Of a stretch of DNA of 64,000 nt, positions 8,320 through 17,372 are shown one piece after another. The notes beneath the pieces are model-generated. The model saw only the letters and a list, made by a program, of their open reading frames with translations, had not been told where the DNA came from and searched no databases. Location: assembly GCA_947166905.1 (NCBI GenBank), contig CAMVFZ010000001.1:62001-126000 (forward strand), given 5' to 3'. Source of the stretch: an uncultured Prevotellaceae bacterium (GTDB lineage Bacteria; Bacteroidota; Bacteroidia; Bacteroidales; UBA932). Every line of letters starts with the position of its first letter. Position 1 is the first letter of the stretch. Both the position numbers and the translations under genes were made by a program.

Positions 8320-9564
8320 ATGAAGCTGCCGCTGAAAATAGCCTTCCGGTATCTGTTCGCCAAGAAATCCCATAATGTAATTAACATTATCTCTGCGATC
8401 AGCGCCATCGGAATGGCCATTGGAACAGCGGCGCTTGTGGTTATACTCTCCGTCTACAACGGCTTCAGTTCCCTTGTAAGCGATTCCCTATCCACCATAG
8501 AGGCCGATTTTACCATCGAGCCCTCCAAAGGCAAGGTTTTTACCCCCAATGCCGATGACGCCCAGTGGCTGCAAGACCTTCCGCAAACCGGAAGCGTTTG
8601 CGAGATTCTGCAGGAGAACGTTTTCATAGAATATGACGGACACAACGGAGTCGCCCGCGCCAAGGGTGTGGATAGCCTGTACGAGTCCACGTCTCTGGTA
8701 AGGGAGAAGATGGTAGATGGAGTATTCTCTCTGGCAATGGGCGATATCCCGCAGACAGTAGTAGGCACAGGCTTCGCCTATAAGATGGGAATCAACCACC
8801 GCTTTATGGAGCCCGCGGTACTGTACTTCCCGGATAAAGACAAGAAGATATCAGTGGCCAATCCCACGGCATCGCTCCGCAGCGTAAAAGCTTGGCCTGC
8901 AGGACTTTTCAGCATCACAACCGATACGGATAACTCCCTGATGATACTCCAGATTGGAGTAATGCGTCAGTTGCTTGGCTACGACAAAGAGGTATCGGCA
9001 CTTGAAATAAGGCTTAAAGAGGGCCTTAGCGAGCGGGAGGTTAAACAGGTGGAGGCAAGCATACGCGAGCACTTTGGAGCCGACTACACTGTTAAAAACC
9101 GCTTCCAGCAGAACGAGACCCTGTACAAGATGATGTCATCAGAGAAAGCCGCTGTTTATCTGATACTTATCTTTGTGGTTATCATCATCGCCTTTAACAT
9201 CTTCGGCAGCCTTACAATGCTGATGATAGAAAAGCAAGGAGACATCCAGACCCTTCGCAGCCTTGGCGCAAGGGACGGAATGATACGCAAGACCTTTGTA
9301 CTGGAAGGCTGGCTGATAACCCTGCTTGGAATGGCCGCAGGCCTTGTCCTTGGCCTTCTGCTGGTTGCAGCGCAGCAGAACTTCGGCCTTGTAAAAATGC
9401 CCGGAGACTTTGCGATGAATGACTATCCCGTGATACTGAGGTGGACAGATATAACAATCACCGCCATTAGTGTGGCGGTGATCGGTTACATTATCGCTTT
9501 GATTCCGGCCAGGAAGGCTATTCCTCAGGAAGGAACATCGGATCCCATGCGGGAAGCTGAATAG
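8320..9564 (+). CDS. FtsX/LolC-LolE-type ABC transporter permease
   Basis: A 414-residue inner-membrane permease of the lipoprotein-release (LolC/LolE/MacB) family. It has an N-terminal transmembrane helix (about residues 18-45), a large periplasmic domain (about 50-275), then three C-terminal helices with the FtsX-like block containing MLMIEKQGDIQTLRSLGA. In Lol systems such permeases pair with a LolD ATPase to release lipoproteins from the inner membrane; no ATPase gene is adjacent here. Its 3' end overlaps the convergent peptidase gene by 47 bp, so both C-termini are encoded in the same DNA. Confidence 0.88.
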   Translation: MKLPLKIAFRYLFAKKSHNVINIISAISAIGMAIGTAALVVILSVYNGFSSLVSDSLSTIEADFTIEPSKGKVFTPNADDAQWLQDLPQTGSVCEILQENVFIEYDGHNGVARAKGVDSLYESTSLVREKMVDGVFSLAMGDIPQTVVGTGFAYKMGINHRFMEPAVLYFPDKDKKISVANPTASLRSVKAWPAGLFSITTDTDNSLMILQIGVMRQLLGYDKEVSALEIRLKEGLSEREVKQVEASIREHFGADYTVKNRFQQNETLYKMMSSEKAAVYLILIFVVIIIAFNIFGSLTMLMIEKQGDIQTLRSLGARDGMIRKTFVLEGWLITLLGMAAGLVLGLLLVAAQQNFGLVKMPGDFAMNDYPVILRWTDITITAISVAVIGYIIALIPARKAIPQEGTSDPMREAE

Positions 9565-10894
9565 GCTTCTCTTTCAAGAGTTTAAGAACATCTTCCGGAA
9601 CATATTTCTTTTCTACCACAAGGCGGAACATGTACTCATTGAACCAGTCGTCGGTCATGATGATGTTACCCTTGCCGGTATCGCCCCAGCTGTTTTCTAC
9701 CATCCACTTAACGGGCTTATCGTTCTTGATATCAACGGCGATAAGGGTCATTGCGTGGGTTGAACCGCTCGCATGGGTCTGGATACGCTCCTTCTTGTTC
9801 ATTCCAAACTTAACGCCCAGAAGTGACTCATAGTCATAGTTATTCATATCGGCAACGCCGTCCGGACGGCTGAGGAATTTACCAACATCGCAGGAGAAAT
9901 AAAGGGCGGTATTGTCCTTGATGGAGGCGATTGCCATCTCCTTGATACGCTCGATAGGAAGGTTGATGTATACCCAGTTATGGCCATCGTAAACGTGGCG
10001 GTCGTACTGGATCTCATATACCTTGTAGAACTCGCGGCAAGGATCGTTCATCACCATTACATAGTTATTCTCTAGATCTGCGCCGATGTACTCCTGGTAG
10101 AAAGACTTGGGAGTATAGGTTTTCTCGTCTACAAACTTGCCTGAAGCATCATATCTGGCCCAGGTGAACTCTGCAGGAGGAACGCCAAGGCAAAGTCCAA
10201 GCACGTGGTAAATATCCTTGAGCATCTCTACCTTCATCTTCTGGAGGTCCTTGCCCTTGGCCTGACGAAGGCGAAGACCATCCTCACGCAGGAGATTGCA
10301 AATCTGGGCACGCATCTGGGAAGTATTGTTTGCAGAGAGAGTCTCCGGCATAACCTCTGAAGGCACTACGCCATACTTGGTCACAAGGTTGGAGACACCG
10401 GTAAACTGGCCACCGTCGCCGATGGGATGGGCAAACAGCCAGTCAACCTGACGGTCGTCATCCGGAAGGTCCTTGGTGTCGATGATACCCTGGAGGAAGA
10501 GGTTTGCTTTCTCTAGCTGATCATAGAAGAAAAGATAGTTCTGGGAGAAGGTGAAAGCGCCCAGGTTATACTGAGCTATCATCTTGGAACGCAGCACATT
10601 AAGACCGGTAAAGAGCCAGCAGCGACCGGATGATTTCTGGTTAGTACGGCCCTTGGTAAGAACCTCGTGAGAGAAATGGCGATCTGTCTTGATGATGTTG
10701 TCCGGCTGGAGTGCCAGTACATTGATCTGATCTGCATTAATGGCATTGTGAATCGCCTTGTCTGAAGCTGTTCCCTCGTATCCCTTGGAAATATCTTTCA
10801 GGAGATCGGCGGAAATTCCGCCACCGACGGTCTGTTTCTGGGCAAACGCAGCTACGCCAAGAAGCATAGCGGCAATGATGGTGATTTTCTTCAT
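9518..10894 (-). CDS. Aminopeptidase C-like C1B cysteine peptidase (bleomycin hydrolase family), exported
   Basis: Papain-fold C1B peptidase. The active-site Cys lies in the block KSSGRCWLFTGLNVLRSK, the catalytic His in GSTHAMTLIAV and the Asn in VENSWGD. PepC and bleomycin hydrolase are normally cytoplasmic hexameric aminopeptidases. Here the ATG at 10894 opens a signal peptide (MKKITIIAAMLLGVAAFAQ), so the enzyme is probably periplasmic, as in other Bacteroidales homologues. An ORF extension to 10927 uses a codon upstream of the likely transcription start and is not preferred. The last 47 bp overlap the convergent permease gene. Confidence 0.9.
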   Translation of the reverse strand: MKKITIIAAMLLGVAAFAQKQTVGGGISADLLKDISKGYEGTASDKAIHNAINADQINVLALQPDNIIKTDRHFSHEVLTKGRTNQKSSGRCWLFTGLNVLRSKMIAQYNLGAFTFSQNYLFFYDQLEKANLFLQGIIDTKDLPDDDRQVDWLFAHPIGDGGQFTGVSNLVTKYGVVPSEVMPETLSANNTSQMRAQICNLLREDGLRLRQAKGKDLQKMKVEMLKDIYHVLGLCLGVPPAEFTWARYDASGKFVDEKTYTPKSFYQEYIGADLENNYVMVMNDPCREFYKVYEIQYDRHVYDGHNWVYINLPIERIKEMAIASIKDNTALYFSCDVGKFLSRPDGVADMNNYDYESLLGVKFGMNKKERIQTHASGSTHAMTLIAVDIKNDKPVKWMVENSWGDTGKGNIIMTDDWFNEYMFRLVVEKKYVPEDVLKLLKEKPIQLPAWDPMFLPEE

Positions 10895-10932
10895 ATAATA
10901 GTTTTTGATTACTGATTTCTGTTGCAATCATA

Positions 10933-10940
10933 CAAATTTA
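10933..10940 (-). promoter_or_regulatory. Bacteroidota -7 box for the C1B peptidase
   Basis: TAAATTTG on the minus strand, about 40 bp upstream of the ATG at 10894. Its position supports that start over the longer one at 10927. Confidence 0.6.
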
Positions 10941-11043
10941 TCAAATATTCCAGACAATTCAAAACGGTTAATAACTAAAAATGGGGATGCCATTCCGGAA
11001 AAAATCCAAACTAAATGGGATTGACCGGCGCGGATAGCGCCAG

Positions 11044-11051
11044 TACCTTTG
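11044..11051 (+). promoter_or_regulatory. Bacteroidota -7 box for the TonB receptor operon
   Basis: TACCTTTG ends only 8 bp before the ATG at 11060. This predicts an almost leaderless transcript. Confidence 0.55.
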
Positions 11052-11059
11052 CAGCAGAA

Positions 11060-13771
11060 ATGAAAAACTATCTACTAATAATATTAATGGTGGCCGCTGC
11101 GCTTCCCGCCACGGCCCAGAACAGACTCAGCGGCAAAGTAACAGACCAGAAGGGAGAGCCCGTATACGGAGCCAGCGTGGTACTCAGCAAAAGCCATTGG
11201 GCCATTACTGACAGCCTTGGACGCTTCAGCATAAGCATGACAAGGGCAGCATCGGCAGCAGACAGGCTGACAATCCGTTGCATCGGATACATGGATCTGG
11301 TCTCCCCCATCCGCCAGGACGGAATCTACAAGCTTAAAGATGACATTATGCTCCTTAGCGAGGTTGTCATTACCGCCACAGAGGAACATGGTCTCACCAC
11401 CGCTTCAAAGATTGGAGAGGACGCAATCAAGCATATCCAGCCGTCCAGCATCGCCGATATCCTTGAACTCTTGCCAGGCGGCAAGGCAGTGGACCCGGCC
11501 TTCGGCTCCCCACAACTGGTTAATCTGCGCGCCGCAGGTTCCCTGAGCAGCAATTACGCCACATCGGCACTGGGGACAAGGTTCCTGATTGACGGACGTC
11601 CGGTGGGCGGCGACGCCAACCTGCAGTACACTCCGGCATCATCGGGGCTGGGCAGCAACTACGTGAACCTTGGAACGGATATGAGGACTATATCCACAGA
11701 GGACATTGAATCTGTAGACGTTGTCCGCGGAATAGCCTCCGTAGAGTACGGAGACCTTACCAGCGGCCTTGTCAAAATTAACCGCCGCAAGGGCGGAAAT
11801 GAGCTCAGGGCACGCTTCAAGGCCGATATGAAGAGCAAACTCTTTTACGCCGGCAAGGGCTTCGACTGGGGCGCACGCACCCTGAACCTTAGCCTTAACT
11901 GGCTGGACTCACAGGCCGACCCGCGCAACCCCAGGCAGAACTACAGCCGCCTAACCGGAAGCATACGCTACGGAAGGGTTTGGAATACATCGGACCGATT
12001 CAAATATACCCTGAATACCAATCTGGACTATACAGGGTCTTTTGACAAACAGAAATCAGACCTTGACCTTGATTTTGGCAGCCGTGGCCCCATTGAAACC
12101 TACAAATCCACTTATAACAAGTGGGCTGCCGGGGCCGACTTCACCATAGCCTCCAAGGATGGTAACACCCTGTTCAGAAGCTGGAAAACCACAGTATCCC
12201 TGACTTACGAAAAAGACCTCATCGACAGGTGGAAATACGTAACCCTGGGCACTGTATGGCCGCTTTCTACGGCGCTGGATCCCGGAGAGCACGACGCTGT
12301 GGCCCTGCCGTCCAGCTACGAGGCGACTATGAAGGTGGATGGACGCCCCTTCTACGCCTTTGCCAGCACTACGCTGCATTTGAAGAAAGGCCGTCATGAG
12401 ATAAAGGCCGGTGCCGACTGGACTATGGACAAGAACTACGGCAAGGGAACTATCTTTGACAGGGAAAGGCCTTTTTCCGCCCAGATGAACGTAAGACCGA
12501 GGGCCTTTGACGCCATCCCTGCAAAGCATCAGATGTCTGTATTTGCAGAGGACAATGCCAACTTCAGGTTGGGAGACTTCCGCCTGGAATACATACTGGG
12601 ACTGCGCGGCAGCATTCTGGCCGGGCCCGGAAAAGCATACGCGGTAAGCGGCAAGCCCTACCTTGACCCGCGCGGCAACGTACGCCTTCAGCTCCCCTCC
12701 TGCCTGGTTGCAGGCCACAAAATGGAGCTTGGAATCTTTGGAGGAGCCGGTTCGCACGTTAAATTCCCCACCATGGAGATGCTCTTCCCGGAGCCCATTT
12801 ACGGCGATGTCACCCAGCTTAACTACTGGCCGTCAGAGACTGCTCTGCAGCGCATAAACCTGCTGGTTTACAAGCTGGATCCTACCAACTACGACCTTGG
12901 AGTTGCCCGCAACTTCAAATGGGAAATTGGCCTTGACGCACGCTGGAACGGCTTTTCATTGTCTGTCAACTGGTTCCGTGAGGATATGCGGTCTGGCTTC
13001 CGCAGCGGAAGCCGCGTAACATCGGTAGTAAGCAAGAACTATGACGAATCTGCAATCGACAAGAGCACACTTACCGGGCCTCCGGCACTGGAGGATATCC
13101 CCTTCGCACTGGATACAAACCTGTACACCTACGGCATTACCACTAATGGCAGCCGAACCTTGAAGCAGGGCCTGGAGTTCACCCTTACTACAAAGCGTAT
13201 ACGCTCCCTGCGCACCCGCTTCACCTTAAACGGAGCCTGGTTCATAACAAAGTACAGCAACAGCCAGCCGGAATACTGGAGGCCAAGCGTTACCATCGGC
13301 GGAAAAAACTATCCCTACATTGGCGTTTACAACCGTACCGACGGCAACAAACACACCTCCCTCACCACAAACCTGATGATGGATACCCAGATTCCAAGCC
13401 TTGGGCTGATAGTATCGGCATCGGTGCAGACCACCTGGTTCACGGACTACAAACCGTCCGTATATGACCTGACCCCGGTAAGCTGGCTGGACAAAGAACT
13501 GCGCAGCCATGTCTTTACTGCCGATGATGCCGCAGACCCGCTTCTTAGCTATCTGGTACGCGGCGCATCCAACCTGGACTACGACTACAGCGTACCCTTT
13601 GCGACCAACTTTAACATAAAGATTACCAAGACTTTATACGGAGATAAAATGTCCGCTTCACTGTTTGTGAACAGGATCCTGGACATTACACCTGACTACC
13701 ACAGCAACGGAACCTTGAACAGAAGGAACGTCAACCCGTATTTTGGAATGGAGCTGGACTTTAAATTATGA
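11060..13771 (+). CDS. TonB-dependent outer-membrane receptor
   Basis: About 903 residues from the preferred start. It has a signal peptide (MKNYLLIILMVAAALPATAQ), a carboxypeptidase-regulatory-like N-terminal domain (about 20-95), a TonB plug (about 110-240, with the block SVDVVRGIASVEYGDLTSG) and a 22-strand-type barrel ending in an aromatic C-terminus (FGMELDFKL). Such receptors import substrates across the outer membrane using TonB energy. An ATG-less extension back to 11015 would start upstream of the -7 box and is rejected. The next gene overlaps by 4 bp. The neighbours (lipoprotein, barrel, BACON lipoprotein) differ from a SusD-type glycan locus, so the substrate is not predictable. 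Confidence 0.92.
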   Translation: MKNYLLIILMVAAALPATAQNRLSGKVTDQKGEPVYGASVVLSKSHWAITDSLGRFSISMTRAASAADRLTIRCIGYMDLVSPIRQDGIYKLKDDIMLLSEVVITATEEHGLTTASKIGEDAIKHIQPSSIADILELLPGGKAVDPAFGSPQLVNLRAAGSLSSNYATSALGTRFLIDGRPVGGDANLQYTPASSGLGSNYVNLGTDMRTISTEDIESVDVVRGIASVEYGDLTSGLVKINRRKGGNELRARFKADMKSKLFYAGKGFDWGARTLNLSLNWLDSQADPRNPRQNYSRLTGSIRYGRVWNTSDRFKYTLNTNLDYTGSFDKQKSDLDLDFGSRGPIETYKSTYNKWAAGADFTIASKDGNTLFRSWKTTVSLTYEKDLIDRWKYVTLGTVWPLSTALDPGEHDAVALPSSYEATMKVDGRPFYAFASTTLHLKKGRHEIKAGADWTMDKNYGKGTIFDRERPFSAQMNVRPRAFDAIPAKHQMSVFAEDNANFRLGDFRLEYILGLRGSILAGPGKAYAVSGKPYLDPRGNVRLQLPSCLVAGHKMELGIFGGAGSHVKFPTMEMLFPEPIYGDVTQLNYWPSETALQRINLLVYKLDPTNYDLGVARNFKWEIGLDARWNGFSLSVNWFREDMRSGFRSGSRVTSVVSKNYDESAIDKSTLTGPPALEDIPFALDTNLYTYGITTNGSRTLKQGLEFTLTTKRIRSLRTRFTLNGAWFITKYSNSQPEYWRPSVTIGGKNYPYIGVYNRTDGNKHTSLTTNLMMDTQIPSLGLIVSASVQTTWFTDYKPSVYDLTPVSWLDKELRSHVFTADDAADPLLSYLVRGASNLDYDYSVPFATNFNIKITKTLYGDKMSASLFVNRILDITPDYHSNGTLNRRNVNPYFGMELDFKL

Positions 13772-14154
13772 AAAAGATACTTTTAATAATAGCGGTTATC
13801 GTACTTTCCGGCTGCGAAAAAAGCAGCCAGAACCTGGGCTGCCTGGTTACGCTCAATGTAAGTATTCCGGGGCATGAGGCGCCGGTCTCCATAACGGCAG
13901 ACCAGTCCCTAGAAGGCACTATGTTCCGCAATATCAACAGTTTAGAAAACTACGACATCCCCGTAATAACGGGCGGCACGGCCCAACTCCAGGTACTCAA
14001 GGGCATTTATATGATAGCCTTTGACGCCGATGCTGTCTTTGCCGATGGTTCCCGCCTTCGCGTACGCTCGGCAGAATACAATTCTCCGGAAAAAGCTGTA
14101 CGACTGACGGATGGCAACTGCACTGTAACCCTTAAACTGATTGTCCTGCAATGA
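13768..14154 (+). CDS. Small lipoprotein of the TonB receptor operon
   Basis: A 128-residue lipoprotein: residues 1-16 form a type II signal with lipobox VLSGC. The mature part looks like one beta-sandwich domain (alternating hydrophobic strands, no catalytic residues visible). Its start overlaps the receptor stop by 4 bp (ATGA) and its stop overlaps the next gene by 4 bp, so it is translationally coupled on both sides. It is possibly a surface-exposed accessory lipoprotein of the receptor. Confidence 0.75.
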   Translation: MKKILLIIAVIVLSGCEKSSQNLGCLVTLNVSIPGHEAPVSITADQSLEGTMFRNINSLENYDIPVITGGTAQLQVLKGIYMIAFDADAVFADGSRLRVRSAEYNSPEKAVRLTDGNCTVTLKLIVLQ

Positions 14155-15560
14155 AAAGAGTAATTATTTCCCTATTGGCTCTGGGCTTTGCTGCCTGTGC
14201 CTATTGCCAGGACAGTCTGCAGCTGCAGATCTTTAACAGGCTTCAGCCGATTATGGCCAGAACCTTCACGCCATCTTACACTGATGTTGCATTGCTGCAT
14301 ACCCCTTGGCTACAGAGCACTACAGTAGAGGCCAAGTACGACTGGCGCAATGAGAACCAGGCAGAGATTCAGGAGCTTGGCAACGGCCTTAGCCAGGGCC
14401 GCTTCCTGGCCAATTCCCTAAAGCATCTTGGTCAGGGACGCGCAGTAGAAGGCTCCGTATCCTATCTAAGGGGCGTCAAGAAAAACGTGTACATGAACAC
14501 TTCTTCCGACTGGGAACTGCTTCAGCCCTATGTTATAGCAGATACAGTAGGAGGCAACCTTCAGACAGAACAGTACACCTTTGCAGGCCGGTATGCAGGA
14601 AGAATCGGCAGCTGGGAATACGGATTTTACGGCAGCTACAGGGCCCTGCACGAGTATCGTCAGACAGACCCCAGGCCCAGGAACATTAGCTCAGACCTTG
14701 GAGTGCGCGCCTCTGCCGGAAGAAGTCTGGGAAGTCATAGCATTTCAGTATCAGTGGCTTACAGGCGTTATCACCAGCTTCAGGCCGTATCCTTCATGAA
14801 CCCCAGAGGCGCCAATACCTCTGAGTTCCACCTTACCGGTCTTGGTACACATTACGCCCGTCTGGCTGGAAGCGGAAGCTTTACCAACCTTAGATTCCGC
14901 GGAAAAGGCTTCAGCGTAGCGGCGCTGTTTCTGCCAAAGGCAGCAAGCGGCTTTAGCGCTGGCGTGCAGTACGATTGGTTTAAGAGCACACGTCACCTCC
15001 CCAATCAGAACGAGGTCCCTTATTCAGAGTTGCTCACACAGACAGCATCGGCCTTTGCAGCCTACCGCAAAGTGCTGGACAAGTTCTCATACGGGGCTGT
15101 TCTGAGCCTGGAATACGAGCTGCGCGAGGGCAGCGAGGCCATATTGCCTAGCATAATCTCCAGCGGAGTAGAAGATATCCCCTACCTCACTCTTTATCGC
15201 AGCAAACTGCCTCAGGCGCGCCTGGAAGGCGTACTTCAGCTTCGCGCAGGCAAGGCTGTCTGGTCTTTGGAACCGATGGTAGCAGCCTACTCTTCAGAGG
15301 CCAGAAGGCTGGATTCAGGCAAGAAGGCAAAAACTGATGACGTAAGTTACGGCCTTACCGCAGGCTGGACGGCCATGCTTGGAAAGGCCACGACCCAGCT
15401 TAAGTTTTACGCCGGAAAACGGGCCATTAGCCTTAGCGCACTAGCCCACTTCCCTGCCGGACGGATGTCGGCCTTTATCAGGCCATCGGCCGGCTACCAC
15501 ACCTGGGGCAGCGGCCTTCATGGATGGACAGGAAACATCGGCGCAGGAATAGAATTTTAA
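14151..15560 (+). CDS. Outer-membrane barrel-like protein (DUF6850-like)
   Basis: A 469-residue exported protein with a signal peptide (residues 1-19). Its long series of alternating amphipathic strands and a terminal aromatic residue (GAGIEF) suggest an outer-membrane beta-barrel. By context it resembles the DUF6850 barrels found beside DUF4876 lipoproteins and TonB receptors in Bacteroidales; that assignment is from memory of the family arrangement and is not certain. It is coupled to the small lipoprotein upstream (4-bp overlap) and followed 18 bp later by the BACON lipoprotein gene. Confidence 0.72.
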   Translation: MKRVIISLLALGFAACAYCQDSLQLQIFNRLQPIMARTFTPSYTDVALLHTPWLQSTTVEAKYDWRNENQAEIQELGNGLSQGRFLANSLKHLGQGRAVEGSVSYLRGVKKNVYMNTSSDWELLQPYVIADTVGGNLQTEQYTFAGRYAGRIGSWEYGFYGSYRALHEYRQTDPRPRNISSDLGVRASAGRSLGSHSISVSVAYRRYHQLQAVSFMNPRGANTSEFHLTGLGTHYARLAGSGSFTNLRFRGKGFSVAALFLPKAASGFSAGVQYDWFKSTRHLPNQNEVPYSELLTQTASAFAAYRKVLDKFSYGAVLSLEYELREGSEAILPSIISSGVEDIPYLTLYRSKLPQARLEGVLQLRAGKAVWSLEPMVAAYSSEARRLDSGKKAKTDDVSYGLTAGWTAMLGKATTQLKFYAGKRAISLSALAHFPAGRMSAFIRPSAGYHTWGSGLHGWTGNIGAGIEF

Positions 15561-15578
15561 TCATAAAAATATAAAACT

Positions 15579-17042
15579 ATGAAACTTAAAAAATTGTTTA
15601 TCCTTGCCGCTGCGGCCATGTTTGCCGTAGCTTGCAACAATGATCCTTCAACAGAGCTTGAACTGTCGGCAACCTCACTGTCGTTCGAGTCCAACGGAGG
15701 TACAGCAACCTTCAACATCAATACAAACGTAGATTGGACAATCACCAAACCGCTTGATTCTGATTGGATTACAGTAAACCCTACCAGCGGTTCAAAGAGC
15801 GCAACCATAACCGTTACCGTTCTGCAGTATGAAGATGCCGCAGGCCGTAGCGCAACCCTTACCGTTAACGCAGACAATCTTATCAAGACACTGGCTATAG
15901 TTCAGACCCGTCCTGTTGTACCGGCCGATCCTACTGAAGAGGTTGTAAAGGTACGTGCTGGCGCCAAGGAGCTTACCGTAGACGCCCCCGCCGGATATAC
16001 CTACAAGGTAGTTATTCCTGATACCGCTAAGGACTATATCACCGTGGGCGAGACAGGCAAGGAGAATTTCACCCTTAATCTGGCAGCAAACACTACCGGA
16101 GAAGACCGTGAGGCCGTTGTTACAGTATGCACTACTGACGACAAGACCCTTAAGACCATTACCCTGAAGCAGGGCTGGCGCAATGTAGAGCCCGGCGACT
16201 TCCTTATAGAGGAAGTATTCTTCACCGGAACGCTTAACTCCAGCAACAGCACCGCCGTTGGTGAGCAGTATATCAAGATTACCAACAACTCCAATGAAAC
16301 TCTTTATGCCGATGGTATCATCTTCGGTAAAGAGTCCTTCTTCTACTGTCAGAAGACCGCTGTAGGTTCATATTGGGCTCACCCTGAGCTTAACGACGCC
16401 ATTGTTATCAGCGACGCATACCAGATTCCCGGTGACGGCGACGACTACCCTGTAGAGGCCGGAAAATCCGTCATCATCGCCCTTGCAGCCCAGAATTTCT
16501 CTGCCGATACCCCTGGTGCCATCGACCTCAGCAAGGCCGACTTCGAAATTTACGAAGAGAATGACCGCTATCCCGATGTAGACAACCCTGATGTTCCCAA
16601 TATGGGTCTTGTATACGCCCGCACCGCCAGCCTTTCATCCCTTCACAGCAGGGGTTATGAAGAGTATGCAATCTTTGCTCTTCCCCCGAGCGTGACCTTG
16701 GAGCAGTTCGTGAACGATTACAAGTACGACGTTACCATCGATTTCTGGATGAACGGTAGTCCTCTTACCTCTTCTTCACTGCTTTCACGCGTTCCTACCG
16801 CACACAGGATTCCCAACGAGTGGGTTCTGGACGGCATCAACTGCGGAGTAGAAGAGAACTTCAATGCAGGAGAATTCAACGCATCCATCGATGCAGGCTA
16901 CACCGGCTGCGGTGTCAAGGATAACGACGCCAACCGTTTTGGCAAGAGCGCACTTCGCAAGACCGCCGATGGCAAATTGGTAGATACAAATAACTCTACA
17001 AACGATTTTACACGCGACAGCACTCCTACGCTCAAGAAGTAA
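15579..17042 (+). CDS. BACON-domain lipoprotein (DUF4876-like C-terminal part)
   Basis: A 487-residue surface-type lipoprotein. The lipobox is FAVAC near residue 19. A BACON domain (about 28-110) shows the characteristic FESNGGTATFNINTN and SDWITVNPTSG blocks. A second Ig-like/BACON-like domain follows (about 115-205). The remainder contains an EEVFFTG... QYIKITNNSNETLYADG core like DUF4876, often encoded with TonB receptors. BACON domains are thought to bind carbohydrate or mucin in some proteins. It is the last gene of the receptor operon; the rpmH promoter follows directly. Confidence 0.8.
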   Translation: MKLKKLFILAAAAMFAVACNNDPSTELELSATSLSFESNGGTATFNINTNVDWTITKPLDSDWITVNPTSGSKSATITVTVLQYEDAAGRSATLTVNADNLIKTLAIVQTRPVVPADPTEEVVKVRAGAKELTVDAPAGYTYKVVIPDTAKDYITVGETGKENFTLNLAANTTGEDREAVVTVCTTDDKTLKTITLKQGWRNVEPGDFLIEEVFFTGTLNSSNSTAVGEQYIKITNNSNETLYADGIIFGKESFFYCQKTAVGSYWAHPELNDAIVISDAYQIPGDGDDYPVEAGKSVIIALAAQNFSADTPGAIDLSKADFEIYEENDRYPDVDNPDVPNMGLVYARTASLSSLHSRGYEEYAIFALPPSVTLEQFVNDYKYDVTIDFWMNGSPLTSSSLLSRVPTAHRIPNEWVLDGINCGVEENFNAGEFNASIDAGYTGCGVKDNDANRFGKSALRKTADGKLVDTNNSTNDFTRDSTPTLKK

Positions 17043-17064
17043 GGTTCTTTTTTTGTAGAAAAAA

Positions 17065-17095
17065 TTTGTTATTATTCGCAAAATAATTACCTTTG
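17065..17095 (+). promoter_or_regulatory. Full Bacteroidota promoter for rpmH
   Basis: A -33 box TTTG (17065-17068) and a -7 box TACCTTTG (17088-17095) are separated by exactly 19 bp. This is one of the clearest promoters in the window. The leader to the rpmH ATG is about 50 nt. Confidence 0.8.
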
Positions 17096-17151
17096 CACTC
17101 CTATTTCCGCGAAAAGCGGACGAAGATGAATAATAATAAAAATAGCATACA

Positions 17152-17304
17152 ATGAAAAGAACATTCCAACCCTCCAGACGCAAACGCGTAAACAAGCACG
17201 GTTTCCGCGAGCGTATGTCAACCCCCAATGGACGCAGGGTTCTTGCAGCTCGCCGTCGTCATGGCCGCAAGAAACTCTCTGTTTCCTCAGAGGATCGTTT
17301 CTAA
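17152..17304 (+). CDS. rpmH: 50S ribosomal protein L34
   Basis: A 50-residue, very basic protein starting [20 protein letters not shown], the signature of bL34, and including the [17 protein letters not shown] block. It is a structural component of the large ribosomal subunit. It is monocistronic here, with its own promoter at 17065-17095 and a strong terminator at 17311-17341. The usual dnaA/rnpA neighbours are absent. Confidence 0.96.
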   Translation: MKRTFQPSRRKRVNKHGFRERMSTPNGRRVLAARRRHGRKKLSVSSEDRF

Positions 17305-17310
17305 GATTTT

Positions 17311-17341
17311 AAAAAAACCAGCCTTCCCGGCTGGTTTTTTT
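17311..17341. terminator. Bidirectional intrinsic terminator between rpmH and alr
   Basis: Arms 17311-17323 and 17329-17341 form a 13-bp perfect stem with a GC core (CCAGCC/GGCTGG), flanked by a 7-A run on one side and a 7-T run on the other. It serves rpmH on the plus strand and the convergent alr on the minus strand. Confidence 0.9.
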
Positions 17342-17372
17342 GTATCTGTTCTTTTCAAAAGATTAATCGGCT

